Source: Sphagnum compactum
Taxonomy: Eukaryota > Bryophyta > Sphagnopsida > Sphagnales
Assembly: GCA_965153455.1 (NCBI GenBank)
Contig: OZ234498.1
Span: 11,842,001 to 11,906,000 of the forward strand
DNA: 64,000 nt
Direction of reading: 5' to 3'
A program made the position numbers and the translations under genes. Under the pieces are notes generated by a model. That model had not been told where the DNA came from. It made no database searches and saw only the letters and a list, made by a program, of their open reading frames with translations. Each line of letters begins with the position of its first letter. The first letter of the stretch is position 1. Of this stretch, positions 1-12,300 are shown piece after piece.

Positions 1-600
1 ATGTGCTTTGGCTAAAGTTGAACTTTCACTGTACCCCAAGTTCCCAGTGTGTTCCCCAAGATGTCCCAAGTATCCTACTCCTTCTATCATACTTTTATCT
101 CACATGCTTTGGCTAAAGTTGAACTTTCATTCTACCTCAAGTTCCCAATGTGTTGCTAAAGTTCTCAAATGCGTTCCCCAAGTTCCCATTGTGTTCCCCA
201 ACATGGTCTCAAGTATCATACTTTTTTTTATCATACTTTCATTTCATGTGCTTTGGCTAAAGTTGAACTTTCATTTGTACCCAAGTTCCCAAAGTGTTCC
301 TAAAGTTCTCAAATTTGTTCCCCAACATGGTCCCATGTATCATACACTTTTATCTCATGTGCTTTGGCTAAAGTTGAACTTTCATTGTACCCCAAGTTCC
401 CAATGTGTTCCCCAACATGGTCCAAAGTATTATACTTCTAACATTCTTTTATCTTATGTGCTTTGGCTAAAGTTGAACTTTCATTGTACCCCAAGTTCCC
501 AATGTGTTCCCCAACATGGTCCAAAGTATCATACTTCCAACATTCTTTTATCTCATGTGCTTTGGCTAAAGTTTTGAACTTTCATTGTGTATAAACTTTC
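1..600. repeat. Tandem repeat array, about 100-bp unit, cut by window edge
   Basis: Six copies of a core beginning TGCTTTGGCTAAAGTTGAAC start near 4, 105, 249, 360, 459 and 558, so spacings are about 101, 144, 111, 99 and 99 bp. Each unit also carries a CCCAAGTTCCCAATGTGTTC-like block. The last complete units are almost identical, which suggests recent unequal exchange. A reading frame stays open through much of the array, but only because the repeat lacks stops in that frame; I do not treat it as a gene. The array may extend left of the window. Confidence 0.9.
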
Positions 601-715
601 AAAGGGAAGTAAGTATCTCTGTGCTTCTGTTTCTTCTACTATTTGATATGAATTTCTGGTGCTCCTTGGCATCAGATTTCTTTTGCACCCAGGAATCAGA
701 TTTGTGTCTGGAGAG

Positions 716-3254
716 ATGAGATGCAGCATGCAAGGAGGAGGAGGACATGTGCATTATGTCTTCTGTTGTTGTTCTTGTTGTTGTTTGTTGTTGTTGGTCA
801 TGGTGACACACACATTAGGTCTTTCCAGGGATGCTGCATTTGTTGGCTACAGTGAGCGCTACCTTGGAAGACAATCTTCAAGCCTGGAAAATCATGGTTC
901 TTTTGCCTGTCTTTGTTCCTCCCCACCCACATCTCTCATGTGCTATGCTCTCTCTCTGCCCACCAAACATAGTTAGAAAGCATTTTTGCTTTTCTTTTCT
1001 TTTTGTCTCTCTTTTAATGAATTGCTTGCTCAGAAATTGTTGCATAGTTTTCTTTCTCTTCTAGACAACCAGAAGATCCCTAATTACCCACTTCCACAAG
1101 AGAAGATCTTTTGATTTCAAAAGAATATGGATTTGGTTGGACCATCTCCTTGAGGGCATATATGATGCTGCCAAAAGCTTAGAGACAAGGCAGTTATTGT
1201 ATGCATCACAGAGGAAGGTCTTGAATACCATAGTTAGTACCTTGGTAACTTCACCAACTAATTATATTGTTGAAATTTTCAAAAGATTTTTTTTAGCAAA
1301 GAACAAAACAAATTTGAGTCAATATTGAATCTTTAGGACTATTCCATTTGAAGAAATGAAAGTTTCAAAAGTATTTAATTATTTGACAGACGTGTTGAAG
1401 TAGTTGCCAAGGTACTATGGATCGTCCCAAAATATATGTATATTATGTCTTGCCATCTCCATCAATCTCTCAAATTTTGCTGAAGTTTGTCACATAGAAA
1501 GAGAGCAGACATGGGTTGTGTTGGTCTCAAGTGATGCAAGTGATCATAGAAAGAAACAAGTCTTTTCATGTGCTATTTTGCATTGACGTTTGTGTGTGCA
1601 TGTCTTTGGGCCCCCTATTGGAATCAATGAGTTTTTCTTGCTAATGATGAACAGGCCTGCCGCTGCAACAAAAGGAACACTTGGTGTTTGAGACCAAATA
1701 TGGGGTAGGCTTGTTTGTTTGTTTGTTTCCCACAAATTTCCTCTTGTATTTTTGTGCCCATTCATAGATGTGTCAGCTTTTGAACACCATGAAGTACTCT
1801 TCATTGCACACATGGGAATGAGTTGAAGAAACTCATTCCTGTCAAACTCAACATCTTGACGAGAAGAAGTATCATGAGTTGTGAGTGCAATGCTTCAATT
1901 GAATGAAACAATACTGTGTACATTGCAGGAGATCACGGTGGAGCTTCAAAAAGATTATGCTCCCCAAACTGTAAGATATGTGAAGGTGAACCTTTTGGGA
2001 CTCTTCAGTACACATCCCCAGTTCATGTTTAGTTTCTTTCCTTGGCTTTGGGTGTGCCTTTTTCTAAGAATCTCTTGAGAACCCTAGAAAGTTTTGTATG
2101 CATGCATAGAGAGCCAGCCTTTGACAAGCAATTTTGCAAGTCCTGAAGAGTTCTTGTTGATCCACATTATAACTGGTTATTGACATTCTGACCTGTTGAC
2201 TCAACCTGAAGTGATAATGTATGCTTGATGAGAAGTGCATAATTACTGAGTGAATTGTGCAGAGCCTAGCAAGTCGAGGCCTCTTTGACGGTTGTGGCAT
2301 TTACAGGGCAGAACCTCCTGGTGAAACCAATGATGATGGCCACCCGGGTACACGAAAAGGGTGTGCTTGCAAAAGCCCTATCACCAAAATGCTTGTGTGA
2401 TGGATTAAGGCAGTTCAATGCACCTACCCATTTTTTGCAGCCAGTTCTTCCCAAGGCCAAGGCTTGTTGAGCTTCATCACGTGGCTTGTACTTGATTGCT
2501 TATATCATTTGGTATTTGTCAGTTCTTCCCCGGACTGAGAGTGAGGGGGACAGGTATGCACTGCTGCAAGGAGGGCTATTCTCATGTGGGCGCCAAGAGA
2601 ACAAAGAGCTGCCTTTGGAACCTAAATTGAATAACAGTAAAGGGGCAGTTTCATTGATCACAGTGAGTTTTCTGAACTGCTTGACTTCTTGAGATGGTTG
2701 GATGAACATGGCTCTCAATGTAAATCAGTTTACAGCTGATGCTCATGAAGTTTTGAGTTCCTAAAATTTGATATAATTTTGCATGTGATGGGGCAGGGGA
2801 CAAGTGAATTCTTCTTTAGCCTTGAAGACCACCCTGAGTGGAATGGCAGCTTCTCTGTGTGGGGCAAGGTTTTTCTCTTTCTATTGTTTACTTCGTCGGT
2901 CTTGTGTTGGATGTTGTTGCATTGATAATGGATGGTGGAGCCTCCAATTAATTATTAGGGACTTGTTTGAATGTACCCTTCTTTAGGGTGATGATCAAAG
3001 TAGCACAATCTTATCAACTTTTGTTGAGACCATAATTTTGCGCAGGACCATGGTGAAAATGTGGTCTTGTTATGATTGTCATGGGAAAACAGGTGGTAGG
3101 AGCTAGGAGTTGGAGAGTGTTGGAAAGACTCGTGGCATTGCCAACACGCCAAGAGATTCATCCAAGTGGCACTACCTTACGCATTCTCCTTAAGCCTGTT
3201 GTATTCAAGGCCAGAATTGGCACAAACGTTCAACCCACACTCATCATGGACTAG
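716..3254 (+). CDS. Membrane-anchored divergent cyclophilin-like (PPIase-like) protein
   Basis: Exons 716-896, 1655-1704, 1929-1985, 2263-2320, 2523-2662, 2797-2868 and 3093-3254 join in phase to 720 nt (239 aa). The ATG at 716 is the first in frame. Residues about 15-37 form a hydrophobic, Cys/Leu-rich segment that looks like a signal anchor, so the cyclophilin-like domain probably faces a lumen (inference). That domain reads FETKYGEITVELQKDYAPQT, then GLFDGCGIYRAEPP, YALLQGGLF, ELPLEPKLNNSKGAVSLIT, GTSEFFFSLEDHPEWNGSF and VLERLVALPTR. These follow the beta-barrel order of the cyclophilin family, which isomerises prolyl peptide bonds. The Arg of the catalytic FHR-type motif (here IYR) and the LLQGG Gln are kept, but the surroundings are divergent, so activity is uncertain. 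The exon 1 donor (CATG|GTTCTT) is weak and was chosen because its phase fits and the joined protein is smooth. Family call good; exact 5' end moderate. Confidence 0.75.
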
Positions 3255-5216
3255 ACTTTCTAGCAATGAAAACATATGCCTAGTTTATTGGACTGTTACA
3301 TTACCAAATTCAAACTTAATTTACTTTTTCATGCAACCATTGAATTATAACTAAAAGACAACATGCTCAAGACTGTTTGTGTTTATCATTTTCATTACAG
3401 TCAAGCACATAGTGCCAGTAATAATACGCATATTGCTGGCGACAATGTCATGAACTTTAGAAATTGAAGTATCCTTTGAGTGTCATTTGAGTGTTGTGCC
3501 CACGAGCAAAACCCTAAAATTTCAAATTTTCAGAATTGTCAATATTAATCCATCAATTTTTAAAGTTTGGATTTTCATGCAACCCATGTCAGGTTTTTTT
3601 TAGCTTGAGTTTCAAAAGTGCTTGTAACCAACTGTAATCAGGATCTTAATGCTCTAATTGGCTAATTGGTCACAAAAATTACATGCACACAAAAACATGT
3701 AGTTGGGCGTAGTTGGGCACAGTACTTTACTCACAGACGAGAAAATTTCAAAAGAAGAAAGCCCCACCCCTGCACATAGGACTGAATTCTTCTTTGTTGT
3801 TGCTCATGGACTTTGGCCATTCCTTGCCTCTTTCTTCTTCTGCAAATACTGTGACACATAACACTTCACAAATCTTTGAACCCTTGCTCATTTTAAAGCT
3901 CACTCATGTTAAGAACTGGGATGTCATTGGGGTCCCAACCCTCACTCACATTAAATACTCATGTTTGTGTTTCTTCACATGTGCAAGGCTCTCCATGTAG
4001 ACCATCACAACTTGCTTCACTCCAACAACCTGCAATAATCCATCCATCACAGTTGTAAACCCTGCCACTGTTAGAAGAATAGCTACCCCATTTCTAGAGT
4101 CCTGTCTGCTTCAGTTCTTGAGAACTTCTAGTCATTCTGTGTTTAGCATTTAGCAGGTTGGCTTGCTTGATGTATAAAAACTCTCCATCTGAATACAATT
4201 TTCAGAACAACACATGTATAATTTGCTTCAATGTGATGGGTACCAATAAAAGTCAGTTAAATTTGGCACCAATAATGTTATCGTGCAGGAGCTGCAGATT
4301 GCAACCCATTGAAACGGGCTCAGCTATGCATATCAAACTTCAATTTGACAAACACACTGATGGCAGAGTGCATCTATGGACTGTTTATACTGACCCATGG
4401 TGACGAAGGACACTCAATCTTCTTGTCTGTGATAATGGGATTAAAAAATAGCATTTGATGTCATGAAGAAACACACTATGTATGAGGTGTAGTAATCACA
4501 GCAAGAAAGAACAGAGAAAACCCACCCTCCGAGGACAAAACCCACTCCAATATATATTCAACTCCTAAAATGTGTTATTAACAAAGTGTGAATGGCTGTG
4601 AGTGCATACCTTGAGCATAAAACCTGCCATGCAGATTGGTAAACAAATACTGGGTCCATTACACAGAATCTACAATACAACAAAACACAACACACAAAAT
4701 TGTAGAAATCAGGGTAGTTTTGTTTCATCTCATAGAGAAGAAAATCATGATATCCACTACCAAGAAGGCATATGAATCTATAACAAACTTGCAGCAATAT
4801 GGATCTATGTGAAGAAACTTATAACATCTGGTCAAATGTGAGCAACAAGCCACAATGCATGCACCATTGCATATGGTGCTGCTGCCACTGATGTCAAATG
4901 GGACTGACTGACTTCTCAACTTCAATACACATGATAATACTGAGGCTTCTGTGCTGGAGTTTCAGCAGCTGCGGTCTGAAAACCCTTCCCTCAACCCTTT
5001 CCCTTCTGTTAAAATGCTCAATTCTCTTTCTCCCAACAAACCAAGAGGAAAATTCTTCATGCCAGATTGCGAAGAAGCCAATATACATGCCATGCTAAGC
5101 ATGTGATCATGGAGAAAAATCAGGGTTTTATATGGGAGGATTCAGGTCTGTAGTCTGTACCATGTGTGTAGAAATTGCAGATTTCTGCAAATGGATTTCC
5201 AGTGTTTCTGCCATCG
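3255..5216. other. Intergenic, no gene recognised
   Basis: Holds the 3' flank of the cyclophilin-like gene and about 2 kb of moderately AT-rich sequence. Short open frames on both strands (for example 3713-4000 plus and 4558-4925 minus) show no domain, no splice-consistent extension and no composition shift, so none is called. Confidence 0.6.
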
Positions 5217-5420
5217 TCAAGCTCGTGTTGTCAGTGATTGCAAGCTTAGCATTTTCTGCTGTATGACTTCATGCATCATCATCATCTGAGTTGACGACCC
5301 TCCTTCTTCACGTCCCCAACTTTGCTGCAGCTGCTGCTGTCCTGTGGGATGGTTTGATGAGCTAAAACCCTCTCCAAGAAGCTCAAGCTCTGGTGAATTC
5401 AGCCCATGATGATGACCCAT
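5217..5420 (-). CDS. Hypothetical small Gln/Met-rich protein, head to head with the endopeptidase gene
   Basis: An ATG at 5420-5418 on the minus strand opens a 67-aa frame beginning MGHHHGLNSPELELLGEGF. It continues with a Gln-rich stretch and a run of four Met, and ends LTTRA. I recognise no domain. It lies about 385 bp upstream of the glutamyl endopeptidase ATG and points the other way, with purine-rich, leader-like DNA between, so a shared divergent promoter is possible. It could equally be a first exon, an upstream ORF or chance. Confidence 0.3.
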   Translation of the reverse strand: MGHHHGLNSPELELLGEGFSSSNHPTGQQQLQQSWGREEGGSSTQMMMMHEVIQQKMLSLQSLTTRA

Positions 5421-5804
5421 GTCCAACAACAAGAGAATTCTAGCCCTTCACACAACCCACAGGGTCTCTCTCTCGGATTTGTTTGTGTCAACAGAAGAAT
5501 AGGATCTATGAGATAGCAGAGAAGAAAATATCTCCACAACAACAAACACTTTGAAGAAGCAAAAGAGAAAGATAAAGACCTCCACAACAACAACAACAAA
5601 GATTCTTGTTCACCTATTCAGCAAAGATTCTAGGGTTTCGGCTGGGATAAGCCAGGAGCATTGATTCCAAGGTGAGGGAAGAGACCCAGCGCTCTTCTTC
5701 CTTTTGTAATCAAGTTCCCCTCCCAGATCATCAAGAAGCGAGAGAGAGACACAGAGACAAAGAGACGGAGAGACAGACAGAGAATAAACTCTTCAGCAAC
5801 AGCA
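5421..5804 (+). promoter_or_regulatory. Leader and possible divergent promoter of the endopeptidase gene
   Basis: AACAACAACAA tracts near 5583-5599 and GAGAGAGACA runs at 5738-5780 are typical of plant 5' leaders. The frame of the downstream ATG (5805) is closed by a TGA near 5672 with no earlier ATG, which supports 5805 as the start. I cannot place a TATA box or a transcription start. Confidence 0.4.
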
Positions 5805-6338
5805 ATGCCGGGGTTCCACTCGCTGCAATGCCTGGCGCCGGTTGCAGATGAGACTGCCGCCGGATCGACCACCGCTACTGGCAGCGACAGGACTGGCGGT
5901 GAGTGTTTCCCTTTTTCTGATTGTCAATTCACCCATGAAACGTGTTTTGTTCCTTTGTGAGGTTTTGCACGTCATGGATGTACGGGGGGGATCAATGTTT
6001 GGGAGGATCTTGAGGGGGATTTTAGCTTCAGGCACAGGATCTTTAGATAGATCTTTAGATTCAGGCATAGGATCCTTAGCTGATTGCATCTATGCTGTGT
6101 GGAGGGGACAAGCAAGGAGTGTGCAGATTTCTGGAGAAGTTTCTCCCAGTCTGCTTGCTTTGAGAGAGTTGGGTCCCCTGTTGTCTTGTTGCAAGAAGCT
6201 TAGTGACAATCCCATCTTTGCATGACAGTTTCTCCTCATGATCTCATGATCTTTGCATATGGTTTGGTGAAGTTTCTGAGTGAAAAAAAAAGTCCTTCAC
6301 AAACACATGAACATGCTCAATTCAATCCACAAGACAGA

Positions 6339-6391
<53 letters not shown>

Positions 6392-9300
6392 TGTCTTTGT
6401 GAGATTCCTCTTAAGAAATGACAGTCTCTGCTCTTTCTGTGCAATGGAAAACTAACCAGTATTATGGGTTTTTGATGTGAAAATGCAGGGTCAGACTTGG
6501 AGACTGGGGCGGCAGCGGCGGGGTACCAGTTACCTGTTCAAGAGATAAGACAAATTGTGGATGCGCCGCCGACACCAGGTCTCTCACTCTCACCCAACAG
6601 ACAGGAGGTTCTGTTCTTGCAGCGCCGCTCGCTACCACCTTTGTCACAGTTGGCACAGCCAGAGCTCAAGCTTGCGGGAATTCGTATTGACCCTCAATAC
6701 AACACCTGCAGCCGCATGTAGGGTTTCAGAACCCACCCACCCACCCATCTCTTCTTTGTTGTTGTAACAAGAAGACCTAACAATGAATTTCTCCAATTGG
6801 GCATTTGCTACTACTCCAGAGGAGATGGTTTTCTGTAGTGAGTAGAATTGTCTTTATAACAATTTTTCAGATGCCATTTCTGTTCAGGTCATATTATACG
6901 AGCATCACCATTCATACACTTCTTCAAGAGGGCATTTTGGGTCAAGAACGCAGAATTTCTGGTCCTCCAGAAGGCTCAAAAATCAACTACGTGAGCTGGT
7001 GAGCTTCCTAACCCACAAAGCTTTGTCACTGGAGATTAGGGTTTTGTCCAATGACCTCAGTTCCTGGATGTGTAGACATACTGATACTTTTCTGAGTAGT
7101 CAACAAGTTGGGTGTCGTCTACAAAGAATGTTGGGTCTTGTGAAAGATATTGGAATTAGAGTTTCTGTTCAATCATTATGGTGCTTCTAGCTTTCATGTT
7201 TTCACAGTTGTGAGGAGTAGGGGGTACGTAAGTAATTTTAACACAGTACTGAGAGAGGAAGACAGTTGGTGTCGGTGACTCTTGCTTTCTTTTGAAAGTG
7301 CTGTTGGTGACTCTTATCTAGGTCTAGGATATCTTCAATTTAGTCTTGTGTGCAATGTTATTTGTATGAAAGGAATATTGAGTATCTGCCTACATTTGTT
7401 GCTATGATGTGTTTGAAGGTCACCAGATGATCGTCATGTGGCATTTACCATTCGTGAAGCAGACAAGGTGAAGCAGACTGAGCTCTAGGCCTAGAGAAGA
7501 TCTATGGGAACCTCACTGATTGTTGTAAAAACTGTTTTGAATACATGTGTCACAAATCTCTTGGAATTTGTCAGGGACTTTTTGACAAACTATGTTTTGT
7601 GTACTGGTTTATGTACATTTGCAACAGCTGTGCTCCGTATCGTTTCTAGATGCTTAGTTTGGCCAGTTCTTCCCTTTGTGCATACATGGCCCAGGAACTT
7701 CGGGTGCTACAAGTATATGTCCTGTGATCAACAGGAAACATCACAAAAGATGACAGTAAAAATCTGCCGATTGCCAAACAGAGGGAGGAAATGGCTGTTA
7801 AAAATTTAAAGTGTAATATGGTCACTGATGTTCACTATGTGCAGGAGGAGGGCCCTGTCTCTTTCCTGAGTCTATGGATTGCAGATGTGAGAACGGGCGA
7901 TGCTAAGCCACTTATTGGCCCTCCACAATTCGGCCTCAACACCATCTTTGAATCGTAAGTCCTGAGAAATTACAACCTTTGGCCATGAAGTGTGTGCAGA
8001 ATCAAATATATACCCCTACACTCAAAACCCCCAACTACTACCCTTTATGTAGGCCTCTCTACACCTTAGGGTCAGATGCTTGCTTGCATGGGGGGCAAGC
8101 TAAATTGAAACTACCCTTAACAAGCTTGTTGCACAGCTTGAATGAGGATGCTCTTGACTTTTTTTTCAAGCTATGCCTCTTTGAGAGTGCTAGCCAGTTA
8201 CATCATTACTGAATCTTCCTGTTACTTCCAGAAAAAACAACAGAAACCCAGGACACAGGTTTTTGTAGTTGTTTGCCCCTAGGTTTTGAGAAGATTGTTA
8301 TACTCATCTTCACCCACTAGCCCACTGTCCCACATGAGCTTATGAAGTCAGTGGGGAGTAATTTCAGCTGGTCACTGCTATTCATGATTAAGGTGATGGT
8401 CTGATACTTTGTGAGTGACACATGGTTGCAACTGCACTCATTCTTCACTTTGTTCATTTTGGTTTGACTGGAATTGACACAATGGTTACCTTCAAAGTTT
8501 TGAGTTGGGTTTTCTCTCTAATCTCATAGATCTCTACCCATCTGTTTGCTGCCTAACTCAGGAGTAATGCATGATTTTGGTTCCCATAATGATTAATGAT
8601 GGTAAAAGAATAATTTCATACCTTTCTTGGAAGCACGTTACAAGGTTTTTAGGGTTACTGGATTGTTTTTGGGGTAGTAGTGCACATAGTTTTGTAGACC
8701 ATTTGAAACTTTCTCTACGTTTCTTGTTGACTCCCAACAGATATTCTTGGGTTGATGATACCACACTAGTGGTGTGCACGATTCCATCATCAAGAGGTGC
8801 ACCTCCGAGAAAGCCCTTGACTCCAGCGGGCCCCAAAATACAAGCCAATGAAGAGAAGCTGATTATCCAGAACCGCACATATCAGGACTTGCTCAAGGAC
8901 AGTTATGATTGTGATCTGTTTGACTATTATGCGACCTCACAATTGGTCCTTGTTTCTCTGGATGGAACAACGCAGCTGATTGGCTCCCCAGCCCTCTATA
9001 CTGATGTGGACCCTTCACCAGACGGAAAGTTCCTTCTTGTTTCTTCCATTCACAGACCTTATTCATTCATTGTCCCAAAGGGTCGCTTCCCAAAGACTGT
9101 TGAGGTTTGGAACTGTGATGGCAACTTGGTGAAACGGGTTTGCGACTTGCCACTTGCAGAAGATATACCCATTGCTTTTGACAGTGCCAGAAAAGGTCGA
9201 CGGTCAATCAACTGGCGATCTGACAAGCCCAATTCTTTGTATTGGTAAGACACAGAAAGCTTCAAATGGGAAAAGAGATAAATTTTATCTCGTGGTGTAT

Positions 9301-12300
9301 TGTATCCCACAATTTTCCTGATGAGATGTGACCTGTGACTTGCTAATTTTGATTCCTAAAATGAGGATTTGTGGAAATGTAAAAATGGTATTAGGGTGGA
9401 AGCACAGGATGAAGGGGACCCAAAAGTTGAGGTGACACCACGGGACATTGTGTACACTGAGGAAGCCAAGTCAGACACACCCCAAATCGTGGCTGCACTT
9501 GACCTCCGTTTCGGGTAAAAACTCTCTTAGCTTCAATTTTATCTGAAGGGCTCCTATGTAGTCGTACTATTGTGTAGTATCTGCTTTGGGGGTATCTCGG
9601 TTCTCAACTATGGTGAATTTGCTCTGTGATACCCATGTTCCCTAATCGGCCAGTTTCGTCATTCTTATGCCTGCTGGATGTTGGCTGCACATCTTCAATC
9701 GGTTTTGTAACTCGTGTCAACCTGTACACTAAATTCATGCTGGTTTGACTAGAGAGTTCAGAATCTTCACTACTGTTAATGACAGAAAGAACAAGGATGT
9801 CCTTCAGTAAAATCAGTTTAGAAACCAATGCAGACCGACCAAGAAGATAGCTTGCTTCTCAGACAATGTAGGTAATGAAGTTTGGTTCTTTCTTCTTGTA
9901 GGGGCATCATGTGGGGTGATGAGAGCCTTGCATTAGTTTATGAGGGCTGGTTTAAGACGCGCAAAACCCGCACTTGGATAATATATCCTGGGTCTCCGGA
10001 GAAGGAGAAACGATTACTTTTTGATAGGTCATCGGAGGATGTCTATGCTGACCCTGGCTATCCCCTTCGACGCCAAACACCTTTCGGGACTTCTGTTATA
10101 GCGCAGTTCAAAAATCACACTGGAAGGAAGGCCTTGCTTCTGAGTGGAAAGGGTGCCACACCCGATGGCAACATCCCATTCCTGGACCTCCATGACATGT
10201 AAGATGTTACTATGTACATATCTTACTGCTTTTGCTCAACCAATCTTCATTCTTAATTTCTCACTGTTTCTCTTGTCCGTCTTGTTAAAAAATAATTCCT
10301 TCCAAAACGTGGACAACCCTGCAGAGAGACAGGAGAAAAGGAACGGATATGGCAAAGTGTTAATGAGAAGTACTACGAAAACATGGCAGCTCTAATATCT
10401 GATCAAGTTGACAGCGATCTGACAGTGGACAAACTCAAGATCCTTATCTCAAAAGAGTCGCAAAATGAGCCTCCACAATACTACTTATGGTGTTGGCCTG
10501 ATCAAAGAGTGACTCAGGTTACCAAGTTTCCACATCCTTACCCACAGCTAACAGACCTCAAGAAGGAGATGATCAGGTATGAGCGGAATGATGGAGTTCA
10601 GCTGACAGCAACCTTGTATTTGCCACCTGGTTACGAGCCAGTCCGAGACGGGCCACTACCTATGCTCATGTGGGCGTACCCAGAAGAATTTAAGAGCAAA
10701 GATAATGCTAGCCAAATGCGCGGTTCCCAATTTGCTTTTGCTGGTATTGGGTCCACATCTGCTCTCTTATGGTTGGCCCGAGGGTGAGGTTTTTCATCCG
10801 CTTTTGTGCCTTGTTTCTTTTGCCTGTTGTATAACAGTTTGGAGCTTGATTTTCCTGATTTTAGGCCTCTACCAATGTGACCAATTGTTTGTTTCACTCA
10901 TAATCCTTATATTCACGAGTTAAACACAGTATGCTTTCTCTTTCAGGTTTGCAATTCTTGATGGGCCCACAATGCCAATAATCGGGGAAGGAGAGGAGGA
11001 AGCTAATGACCGGTAGGTCAAAACCTTTTGTTCCCACAGTTCATGATGTATGATGCATTGGCAATAACTTATGCAAGACAAGTAAGCAATCTAAAATTTG
11101 CAGGGCATGTACAGAAAGGAAAGTGTATGCACTAGGTCTGAGGAGAAAGGTTTTTAGGGTTTAGGGTTTAGGGTTGATGAGCCTACAATGCCAATAATTG
11201 GGGAAGGAAAGGAGGAAGATAATGACCGGTATAGGTCTAAACCTTTTGTTCCTGCAGTCCATGAAGTATGATGCATTGGCAATAGCTAATGCAAGATAGG
11301 AGTAAGTAATCTCAAAATTTGCAGAGTCATGCGAAAAGGAGAATGTATGCACTAGGTCTTGGGGGAAAGGGCATTGATACCAAACACATTGTAGAGTGGG
11401 TCTGCTATGAACTACATGACAGTTATTAGCTTCTAGCAAGGCCTTTTTTTGTTTTCTTCAGCAGAGCCTTGTTGACAATCTGAAGTCCCACAATTTTTCT
11501 ACTGAAGTGACATGGGCTATTCTTATCTGCCTACTCTTTGGGGTGTTTTTGCAGGTATGTTGAACAGCTGGTGGCAAGTGCACAGGCTGCAGTTGATGAA
11601 GTTGTCAGGCGGGGGGTAGGTTCTATGTATTCTCTATCCGGTTTTATGTTGAATGCTCCTTGATGATTTCATAATCCTTGTCATCCATCCATCATTTTCA
11701 TCCATCCTAGAGACATTTCCTGTAGGAACCGGACAAAGCGCTTACACAGCTAAGGTGAAGTTTTTTCTTGCTCCTTGAACAGGTTGCTCATCGTGCAAAA
11801 ATTGCAGTAGGTGGACACTCGTATGGAGCTTTTATGACGGCCAACTTGCTGGTTCATGCATCTGACTTATTCTGTTGTGGAATTGCTCGATCTGGTGCCT
11901 ATAATCGCACCTTAACTCCTTTTGGTTTTCAGGTGAGCAATCCCAATCTTCTCAAATAGGCAATGTATGTAATGTAATGGTTGTCACCCTTATCAACTTT
12001 CTGAAAAAGAATTTATGGACAAAATGGCTGTCTTCCCTTTAACCTTTACAGTGCAAACTGGAAGCCACTTTATCCTCCTGAGGATGGCTTTTTTTCTTTT
12101 TTCCTGTGCTTTGAGATGCTCCCTTAAGTGGTAAATGTAGAAACGTCTGTCGTACCCATTTTGTCTTCATGTGTTCTTGGTAGGCGGAGGAACGCACTCT
12201 TTGGGAGGCACAGAAGACATATATTGATATGAGTCCATTCATGCTTGCTGACCGGATTAAGAAACCCATCCTTTTAATTCATGGTGAAGATGATAACAAC

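Noticed and set aside
8-577. 189-codon open frame across the first 600 bp
   Set aside because: It follows the tandem repeat exactly; openness comes from the repeat unit lacking stops, and no domain is present.
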